Source of the DNA: Bacillota bacterium
Lineage (GTDB): Bacteria; Bacillota; Sulfobacillia; JAJZIM01
Length of the DNA: 64,000 bases
Assembly (NCBI GenBank): GCA_021810565.1
Contig: JAJZIM010000008.1
Coordinates: 1-64,000 of the forward strand
Direction: 5' to 3'
Made by a program: the position numbers and the translations under genes
Part shown: positions 55,576 through 64,000 of the stretch, one piece after another
Layout of the letters: the number at the start of each line of letters is the position of its first letter
Numbering within the stretch: the stretch's first letter is position 1
The notes under the pieces: generated by a model
Seen by the model: only the letters and a program-made list of their open reading frames with translations
The model's database searches: none
What the model was told of the DNA's origin: nothing

Positions 55576-56286
55576 CTAGTCGCGCACCTTCGCCCCGCTG
55601 GCCCGCAGCGGGTCGACCTTCACCCCGGGTCCCATGGTGGTGGACAGGCTCACGCCCCGGACATACTGCCCCTTGGCCGCCGCCGGCTTGGCCTTCAAGA
55701 GGGCGTCCATCAGGGTAGCGAAGTTGTTGAGCAGATCCTCCTCCGAGAATGAGGCCTTGCCGATGGGGGCGTGGACGATCCCCGCCTTCTCCGTCCGGTA
55801 CTCGATCTTGCCGGCCTTGATCTCCCGCACGGCACGCTCCACCTCGAAGGTGACGGTGCCCGTCTTGGGGTTGGGCATGAGGCCGCGCGGCCCCAGAATG
55901 CGTCCCAGCTTGCCCACCGCGGCCATCATGTCCGGGGTGGCCACCGCCACGTCGAAGTCGGTCCAGCCGCCCTCGACCTTGGCCGCCAGGTCCTCAGCCC
56001 CCACGAACTCGGCCCCCGCCTGCTCCGCCTCCTTGGCCTTCTCCCCCTTGGCGAACACGGCCACCCGCACCTTTTTGCCGGTGCCGGCGGGCAGGGAAAC
56101 CGCTCCCCGCACCATCTGGTCGGCATGCTTGGGGTCCACCCCCAGCCGCACGGCCGCCTCCACCGTCTGGTCGAACCGTCCCCCGGCCGTCTGCTTGACC
56201 AGGGCCACGGCCTCCTCCGGCAGGTAGGCCCGCCGCAGATCCACCAGCTTGGCCGCGTCCTGATACCGCTTACCCCGCTTGGCCAT
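55576..56286 (-). CDS. rplA: 50S ribosomal protein L1
   Basis: [34 protein letters not shown]...[15 protein letters not shown]. Confidence 0.98.
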   Translation of the reverse strand: MAKRGKRYQDAAKLVDLRRAYLPEEAVALVKQTAGGRFDQTVEAAVRLGVDPKHADQMVRGAVSLPAGTGKKVRVAVFAKGEKAKEAEQAGAEFVGAEDLAAKVEGGWTDFDVAVATPDMMAAVGKLGRILGPRGLMPNPKTGTVTFEVERAVREIKAGKIEYRTEKAGIVHAPIGKASFSEEDLLNNFATLMDALLKAKPAAAKGQYVRGVSLSTTMGPGVKVDPLRASGAKVRD

Positions 56287-56303
56287 CCTCGCTTTACCTC
56301 CGT

Positions 56304-56729
56304 TCAGTCGCCGACCTCGATGCCCATGCTGCGGGCGGTGCCTTCCACCATGCGCATGGCCGCCTCGAGATCGGTGGTGTTGAGGTCCGGCAGCTTGAGC
56401 TGGGCGATCTCCTGCACCTTGTTCCGGGCCACCCGGCCCACCTTCTCCTTGTTGGGGACCCCCGAGGCCTTCTCCAGGCCGGCCGCCTTGAGCAAAAGCA
56501 CCGACGCCGGCGGGGTCTTGGTCACGAAGGTGAAGGAACGGTCCTCGAAGACGGTGATCTCCACCGGCACGATCATGCCCGCCTGGGCCGCCGTCCGCTC
56601 GTTGTAGTCTTTGCAGAAGGCCATGATGTTCACCCCGTGGGGCCCCAGGGCCGAACCCACCGGCGGCGCCGGCGTGGCCTTGCCCGCCGGTATCTGCAGT
56701 TTGACCACCGCCGCTACTTTTTTGGCCAA
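56304..56729 (-). CDS. rplK: 50S ribosomal protein L11
   Basis: [39 protein letters not shown]. Confidence 0.99.
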   Translation of the reverse strand: MAKKVAAVVKLQIPAGKATPAPPVGSALGPHGVNIMAFCKDYNERTAAQAGMIVPVEITVFEDRSFTFVTKTPPASVLLLKAAGLEKASGVPNKEKVGRVARNKVQEIAQLKLPDLNTTDLEAAMRMVEGTARSMGIEVGD

Positions 56730-56748
56730 CTTGCGATCCCTCCGCTCG

Positions 56749-57276
56749 CTATATTTCCTCGATCTGCGCCACGTCCACTTCCAGCGGCGTGTCCCGACCG
56801 AACATGGACACCATCAGCTTCAGCTTGCCCTTCTCGGCGTTGATCTCCTCCACCGTGCCCACGAAGCCGGAAAAGGGGCCGGAGATCACCTTCACCGACT
56901 GGCCCTCGCGCACGTTGATCTTGATCCTGGCCTCCTCCATGCCCATCTGCCGCATGATCACAGCCACCTCCTGGGGCGGCAACGGCGTGGGCTTGGAGCC
57001 GGAGCCGACGAACCCGGTGACCCCGGGGGTGTTGCGCACCACGTACCAGGAGTCGTCGTCCATGATCATCTCCACCAGTACATAGCCCGGAAAGATCTTC
57101 TTCTTGGTCAGGTGCCGCTTGCCGTCGCGGATCTCGATCTCGTCCTCCATGGGGACCAACACCCGGAAGATCTTGTCCTCCATGTTCATGGACTCGACGC
57201 GCTTCTCCAGATTCTTCTTGACCTTGTTCTCGTAGCCGGAATAGGTGTGGATGACATACCAGTACTTGTTGTTCAT
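56749..57276 (-). CDS. nusG: Transcription antitermination factor NusG
   Basis: [51 protein letters not shown]...[37 protein letters not shown]. Confidence 0.98.
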   Translation of the reverse strand: MNNKYWYVIHTYSGYENKVKKNLEKRVESMNMEDKIFRVLVPMEDEIEIRDGKRHLTKKKIFPGYVLVEMIMDDDSWYVVRNTPGVTGFVGSGSKPTPLPPQEVAVIMRQMGMEEARIKINVREGQSVKVISGPFSGFVGTVEEINAEKGKLKLMVSMFGRDTPLEVDVAQIEEI

Positions 57277-57316
57277 GAGCCGACGGCGCGGGGCCGCGCC
57301 TTCCCCCCCCAGCCCC

Positions 57317-57520
57317 TCATTTGGTCAGGTAGGTGATGAGCTCGCCGAAGGCCACGTCCGCGATCCAGATCGTCACCCCCACCACCAGCACGGACAAAAG
57401 CACCACCCCGGTGAAGACGGCGGTCTGGCGCCAGCCCAGCCAGATCACCTTCTTCATCTCCGCACGCACTTCCTTGAAGAAGCCCGCCGTCCGTTGCGGC
57501 AGGGGTACCCGTTGCTGCAT
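57317..57520 (-). CDS. secE: Preprotein translocase subunit SecE
   Basis: FFKEVRAEMKKVIWLGWRQTAVFTGVVLLSVLVVGVTIWIADVAFGELI. Confidence 0.93.
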   Translation of the reverse strand: MQQRVPLPQRTAGFFKEVRAEMKKVIWLGWRQTAVFTGVVLLSVLVVGVTIWIADVAFGELITYLTK

Positions 57521-57572
57521 GCACCGTCACTGCCTTTTCCCAAAAAAAAATAGCTGCATCTTCCCGGAGGTT

Positions 57573-57649
57573 TGGCAGGGCCGGAGGGATTCGAACCCCC
57601 AACCCGCGGATTTGGAGTCCGCCGCTCTACCAGTTAGAGCTACGGCCCT
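57573..57649 (-). tRNA. tRNA-Trp(CCA)
   Basis: AGGGCCGTAGCTCTAACTGGTAGAGCGGCGGACTCCAAATCCGCGGGTTGGGGGTTCGAATCCCTCCGGCCCTGCCA. Confidence 0.95.
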
Positions 57650-57663
57650 GCGTCTTTCCCCGC

Positions 57664-57813
57664 CTACCGCGTCTCGCGGTGCAGCGTGTGGGTCCGGCAG
57701 GAGGGACAATACTTGCGAAGCTCCAGCCGATTCGGGTCGTTCTTCTTGTTCTTGAAGCTGGCGTAGTTGCGATGCTTGCAATCGGTGCAAGCCAGGGTGA
57801 TCATGGTGCGCAT
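57664..57813 (-). CDS. rpmG: 50S ribosomal protein L33 (zinc form)
   Basis: [49 protein letters not shown], 49 aa; not called at this size in the track. Confidence 0.96.
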   Translation of the reverse strand: MRTMITLACTDCKHRNYASFKNKKNDPNRLELRKYCPSCRTHTLHRETR

Positions 57814-57893
57814 GTGTCCTCCCCCCTCCCGAGCCGCTATAACAATTTAGCACTTGCCGCAGGGGCTGTCAACTGTTTCGCCGATGAAAAGCA

Positions 57894-57969
57894 TGGCGCG
57901 CCTAGCAGGATTCGAACCTGCGCACCCGGCTCCGGAGGCCGGTGCTCTGATCCACTGAGCTATAGGCGC
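57894..57969 (-). tRNA. tRNA-Arg(CCG)
   Basis: GCGCCTATAGCTCAGTGGATCAGAGCACCGGCCTCCGGAGCCGGGTGCGCAGGTTCGAATCCTGCTAGGCGCGCCA. Confidence 0.94.
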
Positions 57970-59360
57970 GCTGGCGGAGCTGATTCTAACACAGCTTCCC
58001 CTTCGGCGCAAGAGCCGCCCCACAGCCGCTCCAAGGCCGCCAGCACCTGCGGGTCCCACAGGGTGCCGGCACCCCGTCGCAGCACGGCCATGGCCTCCTC
58101 CCGGCTGAAGGCCGGCCGGTAGGGCCGCTCCTCCTGCAGGGCATGGAAGGCGTCCACCACCCCGACGATGCGGGCGCCCAGCGGGATATCCTCCCCGCGG
58201 CGCCCCTCGGGATAGCCCGAGCCGTCGTAGTGCTCGTGGTGGTGGCGCACGATGGGCACCACCCGCTCCATGCCCTCCATGCGCGCCACGATCCCGGCCC
58301 CGATCACGGGGTGGCGGCGCATGACCTCCCACTCCGCCTCGTCCAGAAGGCCTTGCTTGTTCAGCACCGCGCCGGGAATGCCGATCTTTCCCACGTCGTG
58401 CAGGATACCGCCCCAGCGCACCGCCTCCGCCTCTTCCGGTGCCAGCCCCAGCTGCTCGGCCAGGCGCGCCGCATCCGCGGCCATGCCGTCGCTGTGCCCG
58501 CCGGTGATGTGGTCCTTGGCCTCCACCGCGTTGGCCAGGGCCATCACCGCGCTCTCCCGCAGCCGGTTGAGCCGCCGCCAGTCCGAGCGCAACTCCTCCA
58601 GCATCCGTCCGAAGTCGGCGCTGAGGCTCTCCACCTCGTCCCGGGTGGCCAGCACGGGCACCTGAAGGTCCAAGCGTCCCGCGGCGACCTCCCGGGCGGC
58701 CCGCGCCAGCCGGCGCATGGGCACGGCGGTGGTCCAATGGACCATGGCCGCCTGCAGCAGCACCAGGAACAAAAGCACCCCGCCGCCGGCCAAGAGTCCC
58801 CACCGAAACTCGGCAGTCTCCCGCTCCAGGGCGGTCAGGGCGGCCTCGTTGCGCATGCGGATCAGGGAGGACAGGGCGTGCACCTGGTTTTGGAGGAAGC
58901 GGTAGCGCGCGAGCTCGGTGCCGTTGAGCAGGGCGTAGGCCTGGCGCACCTTCCCCCGGCTCAACAGGGCGAAGACCTGATCCTCCTGGGCGGCAAAGGC
59001 TGCGGCGTCCCGCCGCAAGAGGGCGTAGGCGCGATGATCGGAGGGCAGCACGTGGTAACCCAGCTCCTCCAGCGACGCCGAGAGCTCCCGCCGGGGCACC
59101 GCCGCATCGGCGGCCTCGGCCGCGGGACCGGACGCCCCCAGGGAGGCCGCCCGGAACTGGTCCACCCGCAACTCGGCCAAGTCGCCGCGGATTTGCCCCA
59201 GGTAGTACATGGCCATGACCTGGTTGTAGCCGGCGCGCAGGTCGGTCATGGCCGCGTCCTGGGCGCGCACCGCCAGGAAGCCCAGCCCCACGAGCACCAC
59301 CGTCAGGATGCTCACCGCCACCAGGTTCTTTGTGCTGAGGCTAAGACGCCACCGCGCCAT
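57960..59360 (-). CDS. HAMP/HD-GYP domain signalling protein
   Basis: N-terminal TM and periplasmic region, HAMP, HDVGKIGIPGAVLNKQG and HHHEHYDGSGYPEG motifs. Confidence 0.9.
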   Translation of the reverse strand: MARWRLSLSTKNLVAVSILTVVLVGLGFLAVRAQDAAMTDLRAGYNQVMAMYYLGQIRGDLAELRVDQFRAASLGASGPAAEAADAAVPRRELSASLEELGYHVLPSDHRAYALLRRDAAAFAAQEDQVFALLSRGKVRQAYALLNGTELARYRFLQNQVHALSSLIRMRNEAALTALERETAEFRWGLLAGGGVLLFLVLLQAAMVHWTTAVPMRRLARAAREVAAGRLDLQVPVLATRDEVESLSADFGRMLEELRSDWRRLNRLRESAVMALANAVEAKDHITGGHSDGMAADAARLAEQLGLAPEEAEAVRWGGILHDVGKIGIPGAVLNKQGLLDEAEWEVMRRHPVIGAGIVARMEGMERVVPIVRHHHEHYDGSGYPEGRRGEDIPLGARIVGVVDAFHALQEERPYRPAFSREEAMAVLRRGAGTLWDPQVLAALERLWGGSCAEGEAVLESAPPARL

Positions 59361-59446
59361 GCCGTACCCCCGTTCCCGACCGTTACCACGCCTTTGTCAC
59401 ATTCGCCCTTGAAAGGCGCGGGACCTGCCGCAGGGCCGGCGAACGG

Positions 59447-59719
59447 CTAGCGCCGCTCCAGGAGCAGGAAGGCCCCCAACAGCACGAAGGCGGCCCCCGC
59501 CGCCACGCGAAGGAGGGATCCGGGCAGCCGCGCGGCCAGGAAGGCTCCCAGGGCCACCCCCAGCAGGGAGGAGGACACCAGGGCCAGCGCGGCCCCGGCG
59601 AACACCGCCGCGGGAGCCCGGTAGCGGGCCGCCAGGAGCAGCGTGGTCAGTTGGGTCTTGTCTCCCAGCTCCGCCAGGAACACCAGACCGAAGGCGGTGC
59701 CCAAAGCCCGCCATTCCAC
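59447..59719 (-). CDS. GDT1/TMEM165 (UPF0016) family, single-repeat form
   Basis: FGLVFLAELGDKTQLTTLLLAARYR: E-L-G-D-K-T signature, 90 aa. Confidence 0.9.
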   Translation of the reverse strand: MEWRALGTAFGLVFLAELGDKTQLTTLLLAARYRAPAAVFAGAALALVSSSLLGVALGAFLAARLPGSLLRVAAGAAFVLLGAFLLLERR

Positions 59720-59767
59720 CCCATCACCCCCGCCACCCGTATATGTCGGCCCCGCCGGCGGATATGC

Positions 59768-61669
59768 TCAGGGCTTGCCCGCGGCGGTCGTGGGAGCCGG
59801 GGTGGTCTTGGTCGTGGTCTTGGTCGCCGCCGGCTTGGGCTTCGTCAGGTGGAAATAGTAGCGGTAGATGGCCTTGGCCACCGGCGCCACCTGCACCCCG
59901 TAGTACCCGCCCTCCACGTTCACTTCGACGGCGATTTGGGGGTTGTTGGCGGGGGCGTAGGACAGGTAGAAGGCGTTGTTGGGACCGTTGGTCTGGGCGG
60001 TGCCGGTCTTGCCCGCCACCGGGATGGGGAAGCCGGCAAAGACCCCGCCGGCGGTGCCCCCGATGTTGGTTAGGGAGGAGTCCATGGGACCGGGGTGGGT
60101 CTCCAGCTCCATGCCCCGGTGGATGGCCGCCCAGTCGGCCGCCGGCAGGGACACCCGGCCCGCCACCTGGGGATGGAACTGGCGCACCACCTGGCCGCCG
60201 GGGGCGATGATCTTTTGCACGATGTAGGGACGGTAGCGCACGCCGCTGTCGGCGATGGATGCCGCGTAGTCGGCCAGTTGCAGCACGGTGGCCTGGTCGA
60301 AGCCCTGGCCGATGGCCATGTTGTAGTTGTAGCCGGGGTACCAGGGATGGCCGAAGATCTGTTCCACCCAGGCGGCGCTGGGCACGAAGCCGGCGGTCTC
60401 CCCCGGCAGGTCGATGCCCGTGGGGTGGCCCAAACCCATGGCCCAAGCCCAGCGGGCCATGGCGTCGACCCCCGTGCGGTGACCCACGGCGTAGAAGAAG
60501 GTGTCGCAGGATTGGGCGATGGCCTTGGCCAGGTTGTTGGGCCCGGTGCTATAGGGCAGCCAGTTGTGGGGGTAGGGCGGACGCCAGTAGGTGGGCAGGC
60601 CCATGATGATGGTGCTGGGGGTGATGGCCCCCGAGGCCAGACCGGCCACCGCCGTGGCCAGCTTCCAGTTGGAGCCGGGGGCGTAGGCGTCGGAGATGGC
60701 CCGGTTCACCATGCGGGAGGGGTGGCTCACGATGATCTTGCCGATCTCCCGGTTCACCTGGGGGGTGCGCCGCTGGACGAAGAGGTTGGGGTTGTAGCTG
60801 GGCAGGTCCACCATGGCCAGCACCTGGCCGGTGTGCACGTCCAGCACCACCACCGACCCGGCGGTGGCCGGTCCCTTGGCCCCGAAGGTTCCCCGGATGT
60901 AGCTCATCTGCTTGGCCAGGGCCTGGTAGGCCACCTCCTGCAGACCCTGGCTGATGGTGAGCTGCAGGGTGTCCCCGGGCACCGGCGGCTTGCGGCCCAA
61001 GAGCTTGATGGGGTGACCAAGCCGGTTGACCTCCACCTCTTGACCGCCGGGCTTGCCCCGCAGGTAGGACTGGTACTGGAGTTCCAGGCCGGTCTGACCC
61101 ACGATGCTGGTCTGCCGGTAGTGCTGTCCCTTCCATGCCGCCAGTTGCTGCGGGCTGATGTCTCCCACGTAGCCGAATACCTGCGCCCCCACGTCCCCCA
61201 TGAGGTAGTCGCGCACCGGCTGCGGCTCCAGGAGGATGCCCGGCAGGGAGTTCTTGTGCTCCTCCAGGGCGGTGTATTCTCGGGCGGACAGGTCCAGGTG
61301 CAGCGGCACGGGGCCGTTGATCCCCCAGTGGCTGCGGGACAGTCTGCTCCACAATTTGGTGGTGCTCTGCCCGAAGATGGTGGCCAGCTCGGAGACCTCC
61401 GCCTGGGAGGGCTTCTTGCCCATGTTGAAATAGAAGGCGCCGGTCGCGATGCGGCTCGTCACCAGCACCTTGCCGGTATGGGAAACTATCTGACCCCGCG
61501 GGGCGGCGATGGGCAGCACCTCGATGGGGGTCTCCTCCGCCAGCCGTTTGTAGTGGGCGCCCTGCAGGATCTGCATGAAGGCCAGGCGGCCCAACAGCAG
61601 CACCAACACCAAGGCGATGGCCGCCCCCAGAAAGACGGCCCGACGGCTGAACAGCTCCTTCGTGACCAA
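59768..61669 (-). CDS. mrdA: Penicillin-binding protein 2
   Basis: TM N-terminus, YAPGSNWKL (SxxK), GKTGTAQTNGPNNAF (KTG), SCDTFFYAVG. Confidence 0.93.
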   Translation of the reverse strand: MVTKELFSRRAVFLGAAIALVLVLLLGRLAFMQILQGAHYKRLAEETPIEVLPIAAPRGQIVSHTGKVLVTSRIATGAFYFNMGKKPSQAEVSELATIFGQSTTKLWSRLSRSHWGINGPVPLHLDLSAREYTALEEHKNSLPGILLEPQPVRDYLMGDVGAQVFGYVGDISPQQLAAWKGQHYRQTSIVGQTGLELQYQSYLRGKPGGQEVEVNRLGHPIKLLGRKPPVPGDTLQLTISQGLQEVAYQALAKQMSYIRGTFGAKGPATAGSVVVLDVHTGQVLAMVDLPSYNPNLFVQRRTPQVNREIGKIIVSHPSRMVNRAISDAYAPGSNWKLATAVAGLASGAITPSTIIMGLPTYWRPPYPHNWLPYSTGPNNLAKAIAQSCDTFFYAVGHRTGVDAMARWAWAMGLGHPTGIDLPGETAGFVPSAAWVEQIFGHPWYPGYNYNMAIGQGFDQATVLQLADYAASIADSGVRYRPYIVQKIIAPGGQVVRQFHPQVAGRVSLPAADWAAIHRGMELETHPGPMDSSLTNIGGTAGGVFAGFPIPVAGKTGTAQTNGPNNAFYLSYAPANNPQIAVEVNVEGGYYGVQVAPVAKAIYRYYFHLTKPKPAATKTTTKTTPAPTTAAGKP

Positions 61670-61750
61670 AGGCCAACACCTCGCCCGCCATTATAGCACG
61701 TCGGGGCGGCCCCTCTTTGCGCCGGCTCAGGTCTGCGGATCCGAAAAACT

Positions 61751-62182
61751 TCAGCGGTTGATCAGCACGGGAACCTTGGCCAACTGACTGACCCGGCTGC
61801 TGACGCTGCCGATGAGCAGGTTGTAGGCCTGGCCGTGGCCGCGGCTGCCGACCACGATCAGGTCGCAGCCCTCCTCCTCGGCCGTCTGACAGATGGTGGC
61901 CGCCACCGAGCCTTCCGCCAGCTTCCCCTGGGCCGCCACCCCTTCCCCGGCGGCCACGGCCACCGCCTCCTCCAGGATCTTGCGGTAGGCGTCCCGCACC
62001 TCCCGCAGCACCTCGTCGGTGACCACCGGCATGGACAGGGCGGTTCCCGCGAACAGGTTCTGGGGCACCACGGTCAGCACCAAGAGCTGGGAACCGCAAA
62101 GCTGGGCCAGGCGCGCGGCCTGTCCCACCGCCCGCGCGGCGCACTCGGAACCGTCCGAGGCCGCCAGGATCCGCTTGTACAT
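61751..62182 (-). CDS. Universal stress protein
   Basis: MYKRILAASDGSECAARAVGQAARLA...CDLIVVGSRGHGQAYNLLIGSVSSRVSQLAKVPVLI. Confidence 0.92.
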   Translation of the reverse strand: MYKRILAASDGSECAARAVGQAARLAQLCGSQLLVLTVVPQNLFAGTALSMPVVTDEVLREVRDAYRKILEEAVAVAAGEGVAAQGKLAEGSVAATICQTAEEEGCDLIVVGSRGHGQAYNLLIGSVSSRVSQLAKVPVLINR

Positions 62183-62574
62183 CAGTCGTCCTCCACCCGT
62201 CGGGCGTCCACCCAGTCCTCGATGGCCTCCTCGCTGTAGCCGAAAAGCTTGCCCTCCACCCAATGGTAGAAGACCTGCCGATCCCCGGGCGCCACGTCCA
62301 GTACCTCGAGCTGCTCCTGGAGCCGCCGCCACACCCGCAGCACCGTCTCCTGATGGGCGTGGCGCACGAAATAGCAGGCCACACCCGCCGGGGCGGGGAA
62401 CTCCAGGTAGCGGATCCCCAGGTTCAGGGCCAGGTTCAAGAGATCGTTGCGCAGGGCGTTCAGCTGGGCGTCATCGACCGCGAAGTTGCCCAGGTGGGCC
62501 ACCGGCTTGATTCCTAAAGACACGCACTCCGCGTAGATCTGAGCCCGTCCCAGGTCCAGCTCCTTATGACCCAC
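62182..62574 (-). CDS. Hypothetical protein between Fur and USP
   Basis: 130-aa ORF overlapping fur and abutting usp; no recognised domain. Confidence 0.6.
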   Translation of the reverse strand: MGHKELDLGRAQIYAECVSLGIKPVAHLGNFAVDDAQLNALRNDLLNLALNLGIRYLEFPAPAGVACYFVRHAHQETVLRVWRRLQEQLEVLDVAPGDRQVFYHWVEGKLFGYSEEAIEDWVDARRVEDD

Positions 62575-63037
62575 GCCGCCCCACCTCCCCGCTTTCCCGT
62601 CGGCACTGGGCGCAGATCCCGTAGAACTTCAGCTGGTGGTCCAGCACCCGAAAGCCGGTGGTGCCCTCGATGGACGCCTCCAGGCTGTCCAGGAGGTCGT
62701 CGGCAAAGCCGGACACCTGGCCGCACTTGACGCAGATCAGGTGATGGTGGTGGTGCTGGTGGAGGTCCCCCTCCGACACCTCGTAGCGGGTGCACCCGTC
62801 CCCGAAATTGATCTTGTGCAGCACGTCCAGCCCCGAGAGCAGCTCCAGGGTGCGGTAGACCGTGGCCAAGCCGATCTCGGGATACTGGGTCTTCACCAGG
62901 CGGTACACGTCCTCCGCCGACAGGTGCTGCCCCGCGTGGTCCAAGAAGGCACGCAGAATGATCTGGCGCTGCGGGGTCAGCTTGTAGTCCTGCCCCTGCA
63001 ACCGATCGTAGATCTCCTGGAGCATGCCGCTGACCAC
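62564..63037 (-). CDS. Fur family transcriptional regulator
   Basis: YKLTPQRQIILRAFLDHAGQHLSAEDVYRLVKTQYPEIGLATVYRTLELLSGLDVLHKINFGDGCTRYEVSEGDLHQHHHHHLICVKCGQVSGF. Confidence 0.95.
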   Translation of the reverse strand: MVSGMLQEIYDRLQGQDYKLTPQRQIILRAFLDHAGQHLSAEDVYRLVKTQYPEIGLATVYRTLELLSGLDVLHKINFGDGCTRYEVSEGDLHQHHHHHLICVKCGQVSGFADDLLDSLEASIEGTTGFRVLDHQLKFYGICAQCRRESGEVGRRGS

Positions 63038-63073
63038 ATCCTCGCCCCCCGGTTATCGCGGTTCTCAACCTCG

Positions 63074-63103
63074 ATTATACGTTTGCCCGGCGGCCCCTGT
63101 CAA
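63074..63103 (-). promoter_or_regulatory. Promoter of the fur gene
   Basis: Minus strand TTGACA-18 nt-TATAAT. Confidence 0.75.
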
Positions 63104-63108
63104 CGCGG

Positions 63109-64000
63109 TCAGACCAGCAGGGCCAGGAGGGCCTTCTGGGCGTGCAGCCGGTTTTCCGCCTGGTCGAAGACGGCGGACGCGGGACCGTCGATGACCTCGG
63201 CCGCCACCTCCTCGCCCCGGTGGGCGGGCAGGCAGTGCAGAAAGACGGCGTCGGGCTTGGCCCGGCTCATCAGGGCGGCGTCCACCTGGTAGGGGCGAAA
63301 GGCCGCCCGGCGCCCCTCCCGCTCGCTCTCCTGGCCCATGCTGGTCCACACGTCGGTGTACACGGCGTCGGCCCCCGCCACCGCCGCCGCCGGGTCGGTG
63401 CCCACCTCCAGGCGCGCCCCGGTCTCCCGGGCGTCCTCCCGGGCCGCGCGCAACACCTCCGGGTCGGGGGCGAAACCCGGAGGATGGGCCACCCGCACGT
63501 CCACCCCCGTCTTGGCTCCGGCGAACAAGAGGGAGTGGGCCACGTTGTTGCCGTCCCCCACGTAGGAAAGCCGCAGCCCCGCCAGCTCTCCCTTGCGCTC
63601 CCGCAGGGTCAGCAGGTCCGCCAAGGCCTGGCAGGGGTGCAGCCGGTCGGTCAGGCCGTTAATCACCGGCACCGTCGCGTGGCGGGCCAGCTCCTCCGCC
63701 TCGGCGTGGGCGAAGGTGCGGATCATGACCGCCGCCACGTAGCGGGACAGCACCCGCGCCGTATCGGCGACGGTCTCTCCCCGGCCCAGCTGCAGGTCGG
63801 CCGCGTTCAGATACAGGGGCTGTCCCCCCAACTGGCCCACCGCCACCTCGAAGGAGATCCGGGTGCGGGTGGAGGGCTTCTGGAACACCAGGGCCACCGC
63901 CTTGCCCCTAAGCGGATGACAATCGGCCCCCTGATCCCCTTTGAGCTGGGCGGCCAAGTCCAAAAGGAGCGCGACCTCGGCCGGGGTGAAGTCGTGCAGG
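63109..64000 (-). CDS. argF: Ornithine carbamoyltransferase, partial (start beyond window end)
   Basis: LHDFTPAEVALLLDLAAQLKG...ALVFQKPSTRTRISFEVAVGQLGG...VINGLTDRLHPCQALADLLTL...VFLHCLPAHRGEEV. Confidence 0.96.
   Translation of the reverse strand, partial: LHDFTPAEVALLLDLAAQLKGDQGADCHPLRGKAVALVFQKPSTRTRISFEVAVGQLGGQPLYLNAADLQLGRGETVADTARVLSRYVAAVMIRTFAHAEAEELARHATVPVINGLTDRLHPCQALADLLTLRERKGELAGLRLSYVGDGNNVAHSLLFAGAKTGVDVRVAHPPGFAPDPEVLRAAREDARETGARLEVGTDPAAAVAGADAVYTDVWTSMGQESEREGRRAAFRPYQVDAALMSRAKPDAVFLHCLPAHRGEEVAAEVIDGPASAVFDQAENRLHAQKALLALLV

Noticed and set aside
57847-58803. 318-aa minus ORF in another frame
   Set aside because: Frame-shadow of the HD-GYP gene and crosses tRNA-Arg.

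Overview
High-GC bacterial chromosome segment, probably a high-GC Bacillota lineage (inferred from gene order, tmRNA tag and GC; not proven). About 85% is conserved backbone, mostly on the minus strand. It holds a glycolytic operon (gap-pgk-tpiA-gpmI-eno) followed by secG, smpB, tmRNA, murI, an MBL hydrolase, rph and rdgB. A ~33 kb informational supercluster runs rpmG-trnW-secE-nusG-rplKAJL-rpoBC-L7Ae-rpsLG-fusA-tuf-S10/spc/alpha-ecfA1A2T-truA. A distal part carries an HD-GYP protein, GDT1, PBP2, USP, Fur and partial argF. Accessory content is in three places. (1) 1-3.8 kb next to tRNA-Pro is a graveyard: DUF4338-like, topB, HD-GYP, integrase, and a 5'-truncated group II intron retaining its domain V, plus an intact MNT-HEPN fusion and a second nucleotidyltransferase. 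(2) 15.4-17.6 kb has a duplicated pair of secreted rhodanese-like lipoproteins. Each is preceded by the same stem-loop and a small ORF whose stop overlaps the lipoprotein start, and a decayed IS256 transposase lies between the copies. (3) 22.8-24.2 kb has a HxlR regulator divergent from a 51-aa tandem desulforedoxin-like miniprotein (not called in the ORF track) and a class III dioxygenase. The best candidates for new biology are the miniprotein and the rhodanese leader element. All calls come from reading the sequence and motif memory; no searches were run.
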